Counted from the first letter of the stretch, positions 16,308 through 25,657 are shown. The stretch is 64,000 nt of DNA from NCEH01 sp043195195 (GCF_043195195.1 NZ_JBAFWT010000001.1:310001-374000), one strand, 5' to 3'. Notes: generated from the sequence alone by a model not told the origin. Numbers and translations are program-made.

Positions 16308-17309
16308 ATGGCGCGTCGTAAACCCCTCGTCGTCGTCACGCGGAAGCTGCCCGACACGGTCGAGACGCGGATGCGTGAACTGTTCGACGCGCGTCTGAAC
16401 GTCGACGACGTGCCCATGGATCACGCCGCGTTGGTGGAAGCCGTGCGCACCGCCGACGTGCTGGTGCCGACCGTGACCGACGAGATTGATTCGTCAGTCC
16501 TGTCGCAGGCCGGCGAGAACCTGCGGCTCATCGCCAGCTTCTCCAACGGCGTCGATCACATTGACGTGGCGAGCGCCTTGGCGCGCGGAATCACCGTCAC
16601 CAACACGCCGGGGGTCCTCACCGAGGATACCGCCGACATGACAATGGCGCTGATCCTCGCCGTGCCGCGCCGGCTCGCCGAAGGCGCGCAGGTCATCACC
16701 TCCGATCCGGAGGAATGGAACGGCTGGGCGCCCACATGGATGCTCGGCCGGCGCATCTGGGGCAAGCGCCTCGGCATCGTCGGCATGGGGCGCATCGGCC
16801 AGGCGGTGGCGCGCCGCGCCAAGGCGTTCGGCCTGCAGATCCACTATCACAATCGCCGCCACCTGCCCGCCGCGACCGAAGAGGCGCTGGAAGCGACCTA
16901 TTGGGAAAGCCTGGACCAGATGCTGGCCCGCATGGACATCGTCTCCATCAATTGCCCGCACACGCCGGCCACCTATCATCTGCTCTCCGCCCGCCGCCTC
17001 AAGCTGCTGAAGCGGGACGCCTATGTGGTGAACACGGCGCGCGGCGAGGTGATCGACGAGAACGCCCTGACCCGCATGCTGGAAGCCGGCGAGCTCGCGG
17101 GCGCCGGTCTCGACGTGTTTGAGCACGAGCCGGCGGTGAACCCGAAGCTGGTGAAGCTCGCCCGCCAGGGCAAGGTGGTGCTGCTGCCCCACATGGGCTC
17201 GGCCACTTTGGAAGGCCGCATCGACATGGGCGAGAAGGTCATCGTCAATATCAAGACCTTCATGGACGGGCACCGCCCGCCCGACCGCGTCCTGCCCTCG
17301 ATGCTGTGA
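16308..17309 (+). CDS. 2-hydroxyacid dehydrogenase (glyoxylate/hydroxypyruvate reductase type)
   Basis: NAD(P)-dependent D-2-hydroxyacid dehydrogenase of 333 residues. The Rossmann motif is GIVGMGRIGQAVA; the catalytic Arg-Glu-His set is present in NTARGEVID, DVFEHEP and LLPHMGSAT. The basic stretch HYHNRRH after the second Rossmann strand suggests NADPH use. This fits glyoxylate or D-glycerate metabolism, though substrate range in this family is broad. The ATG at 16308 has GGGGAAG upstream; the frame is open earlier but without family similarity. It is monocistronic, divergent from the SH3 gene. Confidence 0.9.
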   Translation: MARRKPLVVVTRKLPDTVETRMRELFDARLNVDDVPMDHAALVEAVRTADVLVPTVTDEIDSSVLSQAGENLRLIASFSNGVDHIDVASALARGITVTNTPGVLTEDTADMTMALILAVPRRLAEGAQVITSDPEEWNGWAPTWMLGRRIWGKRLGIVGMGRIGQAVARRAKAFGLQIHYHNRRHLPAATEEALEATYWESLDQMLARMDIVSINCPHTPATYHLLSARRLKLLKRDAYVVNTARGEVIDENALTRMLEAGELAGAGLDVFEHEPAVNPKLVKLARQGKVVLLPHMGSATLEGRIDMGEKVIVNIKTFMDGHRPPDRVLPSML

Positions 17310-17336
17310 GCGGGCGCCGAGCGTTCGGCCTTGCCG

Positions 17337-17389
17337 TTCAGACTCTTCTTTAAGCCGGCTAATCTGCTTAAAAGCCGGCTAAAGTCTGA
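17337..17389. terminator. Bidirectional hairpin between the dehydrogenase gene and hemC
   Basis: Two copies of the palindrome AGCCGGCT sit 20 bp apart, flanked by CTTTA on the left and TAAAG on the right, so they can pair with one another with one bulge. The wider frame also contains CAGACT and AGTCTG. The hemC stop codon lies inside the right arm. Placement between convergent genes supports a shared terminator. Confidence 0.6.
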
Positions 17390-18359
17390 GGGCGCGCGCG
17401 GGTGCGCTCGTCCGCAACCCTGCTCCCATGTCCGCGCCGAGACGCGCCGCGTCGGCAATCGGAGCGACCGCCTCCGCTTCGGCGCTGTCGCGCCCGTCGG
17501 GAGCGAGCACCAATCCGCGCAGCCGCACCTGCTCGCCCTCCAGGGTTGCGAGCGCCGCGATGGGCGTGCGGCACGAGCCGTCTAGGGCCGCGAGGAAGGC
17601 CCGCTCGGCCGCGAGCGCGATGCCGGTGGCGCGGCAGGCGATGGCGGCGATGGCGCCATTGGTGGGGGCGTCCGCGATTCGGCATTCGATCGCCACCGCG
17701 CCCTGCCCCACGGCCGGGAGAAAATCCTGTGTCTCCAGAATGGCGCTGGCCTCGTGGGCGAGGCCGAGGCGTGTCAGGCCGGCAAGGGCCAGCAACGTGC
17801 CGTCGAACGTGCCGGAGCGCACCTTGGAGAGACGGGTCTGCACATTGCCGCGCAACAGGCGGACGTCGAGGTCCGGCCGTTTCCGGCGCAATTGCGCCTC
17901 GCGCCGCAGCGATGCGGTGCCGATGATTGCCCCCGGCTTCAGATCGGAAAGGCCCGCCCCTTCGCGCAAGATCAGCGCGTCGCGCACGTCGGCGCGCGGG
18001 AGATAGCCCGCGAGATGCAGCCCCTCAGGCAGATAGGTCGCCACATCCTTCGCAGAATGAACCGCAAGATCGATCCGCCCATCCAGCAGCGCGTCCTCGA
18101 TCTCCTTGGTGAACAGGCCCTTGCCGCCGGCTTCCGAGAGGGCGCGATCCTGAATCGCGTCGCCGGAGGTGCGGATGACTTCAATGACGATGGTTTCCGC
18201 CGGGCGCGCGAGAGCCGTGGCGAGGGCGTCGCGCACCGCGTGGGCCTGCCACAGCGCCAGGGGGCTGCCGCGCGTGCCGATGATGAGGCGGGGCGAATGT
18301 TCGGCGGAGATGGAGTCGGCGGAAAAGGACATGGGGGAGGGGTTCGTCTCTTGTGTCAT
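17379..18359 (-). CDS. hemC: Hydroxymethylbilane synthase (porphobilinogen deaminase)
   Basis: Polymerises four porphobilinogen molecules to hydroxymethylbilane, the third step from ALA to heme. The 326 residues start with the family pattern PRLIIGTRGSPLALWQA, and the dipyrromethane cofactor cysteine is Cys263 in DGSCRTPIAAL. I use the ATG at 18359; an ATG at 18332 is an equally possible start and neither has a clear ribosome site. It is divergent from tsaD. hemD is not next to it but about 18 kb away at 36.7 kb, unlike the arrangement I know from many relatives. Confidence 0.94.
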   Translation of the reverse strand: MTQETNPSPMSFSADSISAEHSPRLIIGTRGSPLALWQAHAVRDALATALARPAETIVIEVIRTSGDAIQDRALSEAGGKGLFTKEIEDALLDGRIDLAVHSAKDVATYLPEGLHLAGYLPRADVRDALILREGAGLSDLKPGAIIGTASLRREAQLRRKRPDLDVRLLRGNVQTRLSKVRSGTFDGTLLALAGLTRLGLAHEASAILETQDFLPAVGQGAVAIECRIADAPTNGAIAAIACRATGIALAAERAFLAALDGSCRTPIAALATLEGEQVRLRGLVLAPDGRDSAEAEAVAPIADAARLGADMGAGLRTSAPARALRL

Positions 18360-18456
18360 TGGCGCGTACAATGATAGCCGGAATCGCAATGGCATAGAGC
18401 GGCGTGGCGGCGCAGGCCGCAGCGCTCCCGGCGGCGGCGCCGGTCTGGAGGAAAAA

Positions 18457-19518
18457 GTGGCGGATCTGCTGGTGCTCGGCATCGAGACCACGTGCGACGA
18501 GACCTCGGCCGCCGTGGTGGCGCGCTCGCCTTCCGGGGCCGGCCATGTGCTCTCCAATGTCATCCGCACCCAGGTGGAGGAGCATTCCCCCTATGGCGGC
18601 GTGGTGCCGGAGATTGCGGCGCGCGCCCATGTGGAGGTGCTCGACGTCGTCATCGCCGAGGCCATGCGCGCGGCCGGGCTGAATTTCTCGAACCTCGCCG
18701 CCGTGGCCGCCGCCGCCGGGCCGGGGCTGATCGGCGGGGTCATCGTCGGCCTCACAACGGCGAAGGCCATCGCCTTGTCCACGCGGCGCCCGCTGGTGGC
18801 GGTGAATCATCTCGAAGCCCACGCGCTCACCGCCCGCCTCACCGACGGCGTCGCCTTTCCCTATCTGCTGCTGCTGGTCTCCGGCGGCCATACCCAATTG
18901 CTGGCGGTCGAGGATGTGGGCCGCTATCGCCGGCTCGGCACCACGTTGGACGATGCCGTGGGCGAAGCCTTCGACAAAATCGCGAAGATGCTGAGCCTGC
19001 CCTATCCCGGCGGCCCTCAGGTGGAGCAGATGGCGCTGCTCGGCGATGCCCATCGCTTTGCCTTTCCCCGTCCCATGCTCGGGCGGCGCGAGCCGAACTT
19101 CTCCCTGTCGGGCCTCAAGACAGCCGTGCGGCTGGAGGCGGACCGCCTCGCGCCGCTCTCGGACCAGGACGTTTATGACCTGTGCGCCTCGTTCCAGGCG
19201 GCGGTGGTGGACCTGATCGCCGACCGGGTGCGGGCCGGGGCACGCGCGTTCCGCGATCTCGTCGGGTGCGGGCCGACCGCTTTGGTGGTGGCGGGCGGGG
19301 TCGGCGCCAATGGCGCGATTCGCGAGGCACTGCAGCGCACGGCGGTCGATCTCGGCACGCGCATGGCGGTGCCGCCGCCGGAATTGTGCACCGACAACGG
19401 CGCCATGATCGCCTGGGCGGGGGCCGAGCGGCTGTCGCGCGGGCTCACCGATCCCTTGACCATCAGCCCGCGCGCGCGCTGGCCGCTCGATCCTGCCTCC
19501 ACCGGCGCCAAGGCTTGA
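18457..19518 (+). CDS. tsaD: tRNA N6-adenosine threonylcarbamoyltransferase
   Basis: Transfers the threonylcarbamoyl group to A37 of ANN-decoding tRNAs, working with TsaB and TsaE. I choose the GTG at 18457, with GGAGG 5 bases upstream, giving 353 residues that begin with the ASKHA-fold motif VLGIETTCDETSAA. The metal ligands are in NHLEAH and the nucleotide-binding loop in LVSGGHTQL. The frame stays open to 18169, but that would overlap hemC and has no similarity. gpsA starts 3 bp after its stop, so the two are co-transcribed. The partner Sua5-type enzyme is in this window at 55.7 kb. Confidence 0.95.
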   Translation: MADLLVLGIETTCDETSAAVVARSPSGAGHVLSNVIRTQVEEHSPYGGVVPEIAARAHVEVLDVVIAEAMRAAGLNFSNLAAVAAAAGPGLIGGVIVGLTTAKAIALSTRRPLVAVNHLEAHALTARLTDGVAFPYLLLLVSGGHTQLLAVEDVGRYRRLGTTLDDAVGEAFDKIAKMLSLPYPGGPQVEQMALLGDAHRFAFPRPMLGRREPNFSLSGLKTAVRLEADRLAPLSDQDVYDLCASFQAAVVDLIADRVRAGARAFRDLVGCGPTALVVAGGVGANGAIREALQRTAVDLGTRMAVPPPELCTDNGAMIAWAGAERLSRGLTDPLTISPRARWPLDPASTGAKA

Positions 19519-19521
19519 GGC

Positions 19522-20553
19522 ATGGCGCTGCCCGAATCCGATTTCGCCCACATCGGCGTGGTGGGCGCCGGTGCCTGGGGCACGGCGCTGGCGAATGTCG
19601 CGGCCCGCGCCGGCCGGACGGTGACGCTCTATACGCGCGATGCCGCACAGGCGGCGGACATGGAGGCGCGGCGCGAGAACCTGCGCGGCCTGCCGGGCAT
19701 TGCGCTGGAATCGGGGGTCCGCGCGACCGCTCGGCTGGACGATCTGATCTTGTGCGAGGCGCTGCTGCTGGTGGTTCCAGCACAGGCGATGCGCGCCGTG
19801 CTGGCCGATCTCGCACCGCGCGTCGCGCCGGGCACGCCGCTCGTCTCCTGCGCCAAGGGGATCGAGCGCGGCACCCGCGCCTTCATGAGCGAGGTGATCG
19901 CCGCGGCCCTGCCGCAGGGCCGTCCCGCAGTGCTCTCCGGCCCGAGCTTTGCCCATGACGTGGCGGCCGGTCTGCCCACCGCCGTCACACTCGCCGCCGC
20001 CGATGCCGATCTCGCCCAGCGCTTGGCGGACGCGCTCGGCGGACCGACCTTCCGTCTCTACCATTCCACCGATGTGCGCGGCGTCGAGATTGGCGGGGCG
20101 GCGAAGAATGTGCTCGCCATCGCCGCCGGCATCGTCGCGGGGCGGCGGCTCGGCGCCAGCGCCGGCGCCGCCTTGACCGCGCGCGGCTTTGCCGAGCTGG
20201 TGCGCTTCGGCCGGGCGTTCGGCGCACAGGCGCAGACCCTGACCGGCCTTGCCGGGCTCGGCGACCTGATCCTCACCGCCTCCGGCCCGCAATCGCGCAA
20301 TTTCGCGCTCGGCCTGGCCCTGGGCGAGGGGCGCCCCGCCGAGGGCAAGCTGGCGGAGGGCGCCTATACCGCCAGCGTTCTGGTGGAAATGGCGCGGGCG
20401 CAGACGATCGACATGCCCATCTGCACGGCCGTGGATGCGGTTTTGGCGGGCCGGCTCACCATTGCCGAGGCAATCGATGCGCTCATGGCCCGCCCGCAGC
20501 GCTCCGAGACCGGCGGGGAAGACACCGGCAGCCGAGGCGTGGACTTGAATTAA
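19522..20553 (+). CDS. gpsA: Glycerol-3-phosphate dehydrogenase [NAD(P)+]
   Basis: Reduces dihydroxyacetone phosphate to sn-glycerol-3-phosphate for phospholipid synthesis. The 343 residues show the Rossmann loop GVVGAGAWGTALA at the N-terminus, the conserved stretch CAKGIERGT, GPSFAHDVAAGLPTAVT, and the catalytic lysine in GAAKNVLAIAAGI. It follows tsaD after 3 bp, an arrangement common in alphaproteobacteria. Its last 4 bp overlap the end of the convergent DUF952 gene. Confidence 0.95.
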   Translation: MALPESDFAHIGVVGAGAWGTALANVAARAGRTVTLYTRDAAQAADMEARRENLRGLPGIALESGVRATARLDDLILCEALLLVVPAQAMRAVLADLAPRVAPGTPLVSCAKGIERGTRAFMSEVIAAALPQGRPAVLSGPSFAHDVAAGLPTAVTLAAADADLAQRLADALGGPTFRLYHSTDVRGVEIGGAAKNVLAIAAGIVAGRRLGASAGAALTARGFAELVRFGRAFGAQAQTLTGLAGLGDLILTASGPQSRNFALGLALGEGRPAEGKLAEGAYTASVLVEMARAQTIDMPICTAVDAVLAGRLTIAEAIDALMARPQRSETGGEDTGSRGVDLN

Positions 20554-20912
20554 GCCTCTATCATTTCAGGGGGAAATACGTGAACCCCGTCCCCGCCGAG
20601 GGGCAGCGGCCTGACCCAGGCGACGGCGGAAAGGGCAAGCGGGGCATAAAGGTGGGGAAACAGGGCGCCGCCGCGCGACACCTCCCACTTCAGGGCGTCA
20701 CCCAGCGCCTGTGCCTCGACCGCGATCAGCAGCAGATTCTCCTGTCCTGCGAAGTGCTTGGCGGCGGTTTCGCGGGCCTGTGCGGCGGTGGAAAAATGGA
20801 TGTAGCCGTCGGCATGGTCCACCGGCGCGCCATCGAACCGGCCGGCGGTTTCCGCAGCTTTCCACAAAGGGAAAGAACAGATCTTGAAGATGAAACGGTC
20901 GCGTTGGATCAT
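20550..20912 (-). CDS. DUF952 domain protein
   Basis: A 120-residue protein starting at the ATG at 20912 (MIQRDRFIFKICS). The family pattern is clear: FDGAPVDHADGYIHFSTAAQ, then LLLIAVEA and LFPHLYAPL near the end. DUF952 proteins are small, share a fold with ADP-ribosyl-binding RNA 2'-phosphotransferase-like proteins in some predictions, and have no established function. It converges on gpsA with a 4-bp overlap, which matches its frequent place next to tsaD-gpsA in relatives. Confidence 0.85.
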   Translation of the reverse strand: MIQRDRFIFKICSFPLWKAAETAGRFDGAPVDHADGYIHFSTAAQARETAAKHFAGQENLLLIAVEAQALGDALKWEVSRGGALFPHLYAPLALSAVAWVRPLPLGGDGVHVFPPEMIEA

Positions 20913-21143
20913 GCTGCCATGTAGCGCGAGGCGAGGGGTCGCGCCACCCGATATCTGCCTTCCCACCGAGAAGAACCGGACTTAATTCCTGGACTTCTGC
21001 GCTTTTCGCACCTATTTTCCTATTGTTCCACGTGTTTTTCGGTGATGTTCAGTTTCGGAACCGTTCGCCACTGCGGCCGCGTCCCGGTGCGGAGGGAGAT
21101 ACCTCCTTTTGCCTGAGGATACCGGCCGGTTTGCGTCGACAGG

Positions 21144-21827
21144 ATGCGCATGCTCACTCATGGTCAAGTCTGGGGCGCGCTCGATCGCCTCGCCGCACAG
21201 CATGGGCTTTCCGCTTCGGCGCTCGCCAAGCGGGCGGGCCTCGATTCGACCGCGTTCAACCGCTCGAAGCGAATCACGCCGGACGGGCGACCGCGCTGGC
21301 CTTCAACCGAGAGCCTGGCCAAGGTGCTGGCCGCCACCGGCGCCAGCATCGACGATTTCACCGCTCTGCTGGACGGCAATGGCGACCCGGCTAACCACCG
21401 TCCGGCTTTCGTCGAGGACCTGCCCTTGCCCGAGCGGCCGGTCCGCACCATCCCGCGCATCGGCTTTGCCCAGGCGGGCAAGGGCGGCTTCTTCGACGAT
21501 GCCGGCTTTCCGGTCGGCGCCGGCTGGGACGAACTGCTGTTCCCCGAGGTCGGCGACGAGCATGCCTATGCCCTGGAGATCGCCGGCGATTCCATGCAGC
21601 CGCTGTATCGCGAGGGGGACGTGGTGATCGTCTCCCCCGCCGCCAAGCCGCGCCGAGGCGACCGGGTGGTGGTGAAGACCCGCGACGGCGAGGTGCTGGC
21701 CAAGGAATTGGTGCGCATGACGCCGCGCACGGTGGATCTGCGCTCGCTCAATCCCGAATATGAGGACCGCCAGATCCCGGCCACCGAGGTGCTCTGGGTC
21801 GCCCGCATCATCTGGGCGACGCAATAA
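21144..21827 (+). CDS. XRE-S24 (LexA/CI-like) transcriptional repressor
   Basis: A 227-residue regulator with an N-terminal helix-turn-helix (about residues 20-65, SASALAKRAGLDSTAFNRSKR) and a C-terminal S24 peptidase domain. The Ser-Lys dyad is present: Ser150 in GDSMQPLYREGD and Lys187 in VLAKEL. An Ala-Gly pair at 111-112 (AQAGKGG) is a candidate self-cleavage site. It is a chromosomal phage-repressor-like protein with no phage genes nearby. The next genes, on the opposite strand, are a DNA ligase and its exonuclease, so a DNA-damage role is conceivable but not shown. Confidence 0.88.
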   Translation: MRMLTHGQVWGALDRLAAQHGLSASALAKRAGLDSTAFNRSKRITPDGRPRWPSTESLAKVLAATGASIDDFTALLDGNGDPANHRPAFVEDLPLPERPVRTIPRIGFAQAGKGGFFDDAGFPVGAGWDELLFPEVGDEHAYALEIAGDSMQPLYREGDVVIVSPAAKPRRGDRVVVKTRDGEVLAKELVRMTPRTVDLRSLNPEYEDRQIPATEVLWVARIIWATQ

Positions 21828-21899
21828 TACCAACGGTCCCGACCTTCGACCGGTGCCGAGCGGGCAATGCTCAGGCGCCGCGCGGGCTTGGGCATAAGC

Positions 21900-23543
21900 T
21901 CACCCCTCCGCCCCCAAAAGCTTCTCCAGCGTCTCCAGCCGGTCGGCCTCGCGCGGCGGCTTGTCCCAGCGCAGGCGGGCGACGCGGGGAAAGCGCATGG
22001 CCACCCCGGAGCGATGGCGGGTGGAGCGGGCGAGGCCCTCGAACGCGATCTCCAGCACCAGCCCCGCGTCCGGCTCGTGCACCACCTCACGCACCGGGCC
22101 GAACCGGTTGACGGTGGCCTCCCGCACGAATTTGTCGATCGCCAGCAATTCCTCGTCGGTGAAGCCGAAATAGGCCTTGCCCACAGGCACCAAAGTTTCC
22201 ACCCCTTCGGCCACGGTCCACACGCCGAAGGTGTAGTCGGAATAATAAGACGAGCGCTTGCCATGCCCGCGCTGGGCATACATCAGCACCGCATCCACCG
22301 TGTGGGGATCGCGCTTCCATTTCCACCAGGGGCCCTTGGGCCGGCCGGGCAGGTAAAGGCTGTCGGCGCGCTTCAGCATCACCCCTTCCACCGCCTCGGC
22401 ATCCACCCCGGCTCCGGCGCAGGCGGGATCGGCGCGGGCGGCGGCGAGCGCCTCCCAGTTCGCGAACGGGATCACGGGCGAGAGGTCGAGACGCGGCGTG
22501 GCGGTGCGGGCGATCAGCGCCGCGAGGCGGGCGCGGCGCGCGGCGAAGGGCTGGTCGCGCAGGTCTTCCCCCGCCTCCACCAGCAAATCATAGGCCCGCA
22601 TGTGGGCGGGAAATTCCCGCAGCATCTTGGCGGTCACGGTCTTCCGGTTCAGCCGCTGCTGGAGCACGTTGAAGGATTGCACCCGCCCGTCCCGCACCAC
22701 CAGCAATTCCCCATCCATGGCGCCCTCGAAATCCAGCGCCTCGACAAGATCGGGAAAGGCGGGCGAGATGTCCTCGCCGGTGCGGGAATAAAGCCGCACG
22801 ATCTTCTCGCCCTCGGGTGAAACGCCAGCGACCGCCTGGATGCGGATGCCGTCCCATTTCCATTCGGCGGTGAAATCGGCGGGGTCCAGATTGGAAAAGT
22901 CGGCGTCCTCGATGGCGTGGGACAACATCACCGGGCGGAACGGGGCGGGATCGAGATTTTCCGGCCGGGGCGCGCGGCCTTCCACCCAGGCGAACAGATC
23001 GAGATAGGGCGCGGCAAGGCCCGGCCAGACCAGCTCCACCTCGTCGGGCGCAAGGCCGCCGAGCGAGGCCACCGCGGTCTTGGCGAGGCGCGCCGAGGCG
23101 CCCACGCGAAGCGCGCCGGTGATCAGCTTCAGCAGCGCCCAGCGGCCGGTATCGTCGAGCCCGTCCAGCCAGTGCGCGAGCTGGCCGGGCAAGGCGCGCT
23201 TGGGCAAGGTTTCCAGGCCATGGACGATCTCCGACAAGAGCGGCGCGTGGTCCGGCGCGGCGGTACCTTCCGGCACAGGCCACATGAGCGCGACGGTCTC
23301 GGAGAGGTCGCCGACATAATCATAGGACATGGCGAACAAGGTCGGGTCCGCCCGTTCCAGGATCAGCGCCCGCACCAGGCCCGGCTTGGCATTGGTGAAG
23401 GAGAGCGCGCCGGTGAGCGCGGCGAGCGCGATGCCGCGCTCCGGGTCCGGCGTGGTGGCGAAATAATCTGCCATCAGGCGGATCTTGGCATTGCGCCCAC
23501 CCTCATACGACAGGCGATCCAGCAAAGCGGCGAAGCGGTTCAT
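21900..23543 (-). CDS. ATP-dependent DNA ligase (cisplatin damage response type)
   Basis: A 547-residue ATP-dependent DNA ligase distinct from the replicative NAD+ ligase LigA. The adenylated lysine is Lys229 in EWKWDGIR; further nucleotidyltransferase motifs follow (MDGELLV, EGVMLKR, and a C-terminal OB-fold with GVAMRFPRVARLRWDKP). The DNA-binding domain occupies the N-terminal 200 residues. Bacterial ligases of this group are paired with an MBL-fold exonuclease, exactly as here: the upstream exonuclease stop overlaps this start by 4 bp (ATGA). The ATG at 23543 is chosen for that coupling; the frame is open to 23678. Confidence 0.92.
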   Translation of the reverse strand: MNRFAALLDRLSYEGGRNAKIRLMADYFATTPDPERGIALAALTGALSFTNAKPGLVRALILERADPTLFAMSYDYVGDLSETVALMWPVPEGTAAPDHAPLLSEIVHGLETLPKRALPGQLAHWLDGLDDTGRWALLKLITGALRVGASARLAKTAVASLGGLAPDEVELVWPGLAAPYLDLFAWVEGRAPRPENLDPAPFRPVMLSHAIEDADFSNLDPADFTAEWKWDGIRIQAVAGVSPEGEKIVRLYSRTGEDISPAFPDLVEALDFEGAMDGELLVVRDGRVQSFNVLQQRLNRKTVTAKMLREFPAHMRAYDLLVEAGEDLRDQPFAARRARLAALIARTATPRLDLSPVIPFANWEALAAARADPACAGAGVDAEAVEGVMLKRADSLYLPGRPKGPWWKWKRDPHTVDAVLMYAQRGHGKRSSYYSDYTFGVWTVAEGVETLVPVGKAYFGFTDEELLAIDKFVREATVNRFGPVREVVHEPDAGLVLEIAFEGLARSTRHRSGVAMRFPRVARLRWDKPPREADRLETLEKLLGAEG

Positions 23544-24577
23544 GGCGCCGCCTCCGGGGGCGGCGGCGGGGCTGCCTCCTCCTCCTCGCCATAGCCCACC
23601 ATGTGCAGCGGCTTGGCGCGCAATTGCCGGGTCATGGCCCAATGCACCAGCGCATCCTCGGCGCCATGGGTCACCCACACTTCCGCGCAGCCGGTGGCGG
23701 TGATGGCGCCGGTCAGCCCGTCCCAGTCCGCGTGGTCGGAAATCACCAGCGGCAGTTCGATGCCGCGCTGGCGGGCGCGGGCGCGCACCCGCATCCAGCC
23801 GGAGGCGAAGGCGGCCACCGGCTCGGGAAACTTGCGCGACCAGATGTCGGTGATGGAGGTGGGCGGCGCGATCACCACGGCCCCGGCGAATTCGGCTTTC
23901 GGCGCGGTCTTCACCGGGCGGAGGTCGCCGAGCGGGATGCCGCGTTGCTGGTAATAGGCGGAGATCTTCTCCAGCGCCCCATGGATATAGATCGGGGCGT
24001 CATGCCCGGCCGCGCGCAGCAGCGCCATGACGCGCTGCGCCTTGCCGAGCGAATAAGCACCCACGATGTGCGCCCGCTCGGGAAACACATGCAGCGAGTT
24101 CATCAGCTTCGCGGTCTCGGCGGCGGCGAGGGGATGGCGGAACACCGGCAGGCCGAAGGTCGCCTCCGAGATGAACACATGGCAGCGCACCGGCTCGAAA
24201 GTGACGCAGGTGGGGTCGTATGCGTCCTTGTAATCGCCCGAGGCGACAATGGTGCAGCCGCGCCAGGAGAGCGCGAATTGCGCCGAGCCCAGCACATGGC
24301 CCGCCGGATGGGCGGTGACGCGCACCCCGGCAATCTCCACGCTCTCCCCATAGGCGATGGCCTGGGTGCCGCCGGCGAAATTTTCCCCGTAGCGGATCGC
24401 CATCAGGTCCAGCGTCTCGCGGGTCGCCAGCACATGGCCGTGGCCGGCGCGGGCGTGGTCGCTATGGCCGTGGGTGATGAGCGCGCGCGGCACGGCGCGC
24501 GTCGGATCGATGAAGAAATCCCCCACCGGGCAATAAAGCCCGCCGGGGGCGGGATGCAGAAGATCTTCCGGACGCAT
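23540..24577 (-). CDS. Ligase-associated DNA exonuclease (MBL fold, beta-CASP)
   Basis: A 345-residue metallo-beta-lactamase-fold nuclease related to SNM1/Artemis, which processes DNA ends or interstrand crosslinks. The zinc motif HxHxDH is His36-Gly-His38-Ser-Asp40-His41, followed by HPAGHVLGSAQF and SGDYKDAYDPT. The C-terminus ends in a proline/glutamate-rich tail. It is translationally coupled to the ligase by a 4-bp overlap. The methyltransferase gene starts divergently about 70 bp upstream. Confidence 0.92.
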   Translation of the reverse strand: MRPEDLLHPAPGGLYCPVGDFFIDPTRAVPRALITHGHSDHARAGHGHVLATRETLDLMAIRYGENFAGGTQAIAYGESVEIAGVRVTAHPAGHVLGSAQFALSWRGCTIVASGDYKDAYDPTCVTFEPVRCHVFISEATFGLPVFRHPLAAAETAKLMNSLHVFPERAHIVGAYSLGKAQRVMALLRAAGHDAPIYIHGALEKISAYYQQRGIPLGDLRPVKTAPKAEFAGAVVIAPPTSITDIWSRKFPEPVAAFASGWMRVRARARQRGIELPLVISDHADWDGLTGAITATGCAEVWVTHGAEDALVHWAMTRQLRAKPLHMVGYGEEEEAAPPPPPEAAP

Positions 24578-24649
24578 GGTTGCAGGTTATATGGGGGTTG
24601 GAGCCGCTGTCGCGAGGCCCCCGCGCCGGTTTCCAGAGAGCAGATCACC

Positions 24650-25579
24650 GTGTCCGTTTCTTCCGTTCCCCCCTCCGGCGATCCCGCGCTCGACCGCCGG
24701 CTCGATTGGGCCCGCGCCTATCTCACCGACGGCGAGGCCGAGGCGGCAGCCGGCATGCTCGCCGACCTCGTGGCCGAGGCGCCCCATTTCCTCGCCGCCT
24801 GGTTCCTGCTGGGCGAGGCGCGCGAGACGGCCGGCGACCGCGCGGGCGCGATCGCCGCCTATGAGGGCGCGCTGGCGCGCGACGACGCCGATGTGCTCGG
24901 CGCCGGCCTGCGGCTCGCCCGGCTCGGCGCCCGCGCGCCGGAGGGCGCCATGTCTGCGGCCTTCGTGCGCACCTTGTTCGACCAATATGCCCCGCGCTTC
25001 GACACCGCCCTGCGCGCACGCCTCGCCTATCGCGGGCCGGAGGTGCTGGAGGCCGCGCTGCGCCGCGCCTGCGCGGACGCGGGCATCCCGCCCCGCTTCC
25101 CCACGATGGTGGATCTCGGCTGCGGCACCGGCCTTGCCGCACCGTTATTCGCCCCGCTGGGCGATGTGCTGGTCGGGGTCGATCTCTCCCCGGCCATGAT
25201 CGAGAAGGCGCGCGGCCTTGGCCTCTATGCCGAGCTGGAGGCGGGCGAGATGGTGGCGTTTCTCGACGCGCGGCCGGCGGCGGGGGCGGACCTCGTGCTG
25301 GCGGCGGATGCGCTGTGCTATCTCGGCGATCTCGGCCCGGTGTTCGGCGCGGCGGCCCGCGCCCTTGGGCCGGCGGGCTGGCTGGCCTTCACGCTGGAGA
25401 CCCATGACGGGACGGGCATGATCCTGCGCGACACGCTGCGCTATGCCCACGCCCGCGCTTATGTGGAAACGGCGCTCACGGTGGCGGGATTTTCGCCGGT
25501 CCTGCTGGAGGCGGTCTCCACCCGCACGGAAAAGGGTGCGCCGGTGCCTGGGCTGGTGTGCGTGGCGCGGCTGGCTTGA
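24650..25579 (+). CDS. TPR-containing class I SAM-dependent methyltransferase
   Basis: A 309-residue protein with an N-terminal tetratricopeptide-like helical part (about residues 12-90, including AAWFLLGEARETAGDRAGAIAAYEGAL) and a C-terminal methyltransferase domain with the SAM loop VDLGCGTGL near residue 155 and a YLG-type strand after it (DALCYLGDLG). The predicted start is a GTG at 24650; the frame is open far upstream but antisense to the exonuclease gene. The TPR probably recruits a protein substrate. No partner is evident. Confidence 0.83.
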   Translation: MSVSSVPPSGDPALDRRLDWARAYLTDGEAEAAAGMLADLVAEAPHFLAAWFLLGEARETAGDRAGAIAAYEGALARDDADVLGAGLRLARLGARAPEGAMSAAFVRTLFDQYAPRFDTALRARLAYRGPEVLEAALRRACADAGIPPRFPTMVDLGCGTGLAAPLFAPLGDVLVGVDLSPAMIEKARGLGLYAELEAGEMVAFLDARPAAGADLVLAADALCYLGDLGPVFGAAARALGPAGWLAFTLETHDGTGMILRDTLRYAHARAYVETALTVAGFSPVLLEAVSTRTEKGAPVPGLVCVARLA

Positions 25580-25610
25580 AAGCGCAGGCCGGTTTCTCGG
25601 GCCTGCTCAA

Positions 25611-25641
25611 AGAAAAAGGGCGCGGCTCGCGCCACGCCCTT
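25611..25641 (-). terminator. Rho-independent terminator of groESL
   Basis: On the minus strand an 11-bp stem (one G-T pair) runs AAGGGCGTGGC to GCCGCGCCCTT with a GCGA tetraloop (25616-25641), followed by a T-run. It lies about 100 bases after the groEL stop, beyond the duplicated segment. Confidence 0.85.
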
Positions 25642-25657
25642 CCCTGACCTGAGTTGA

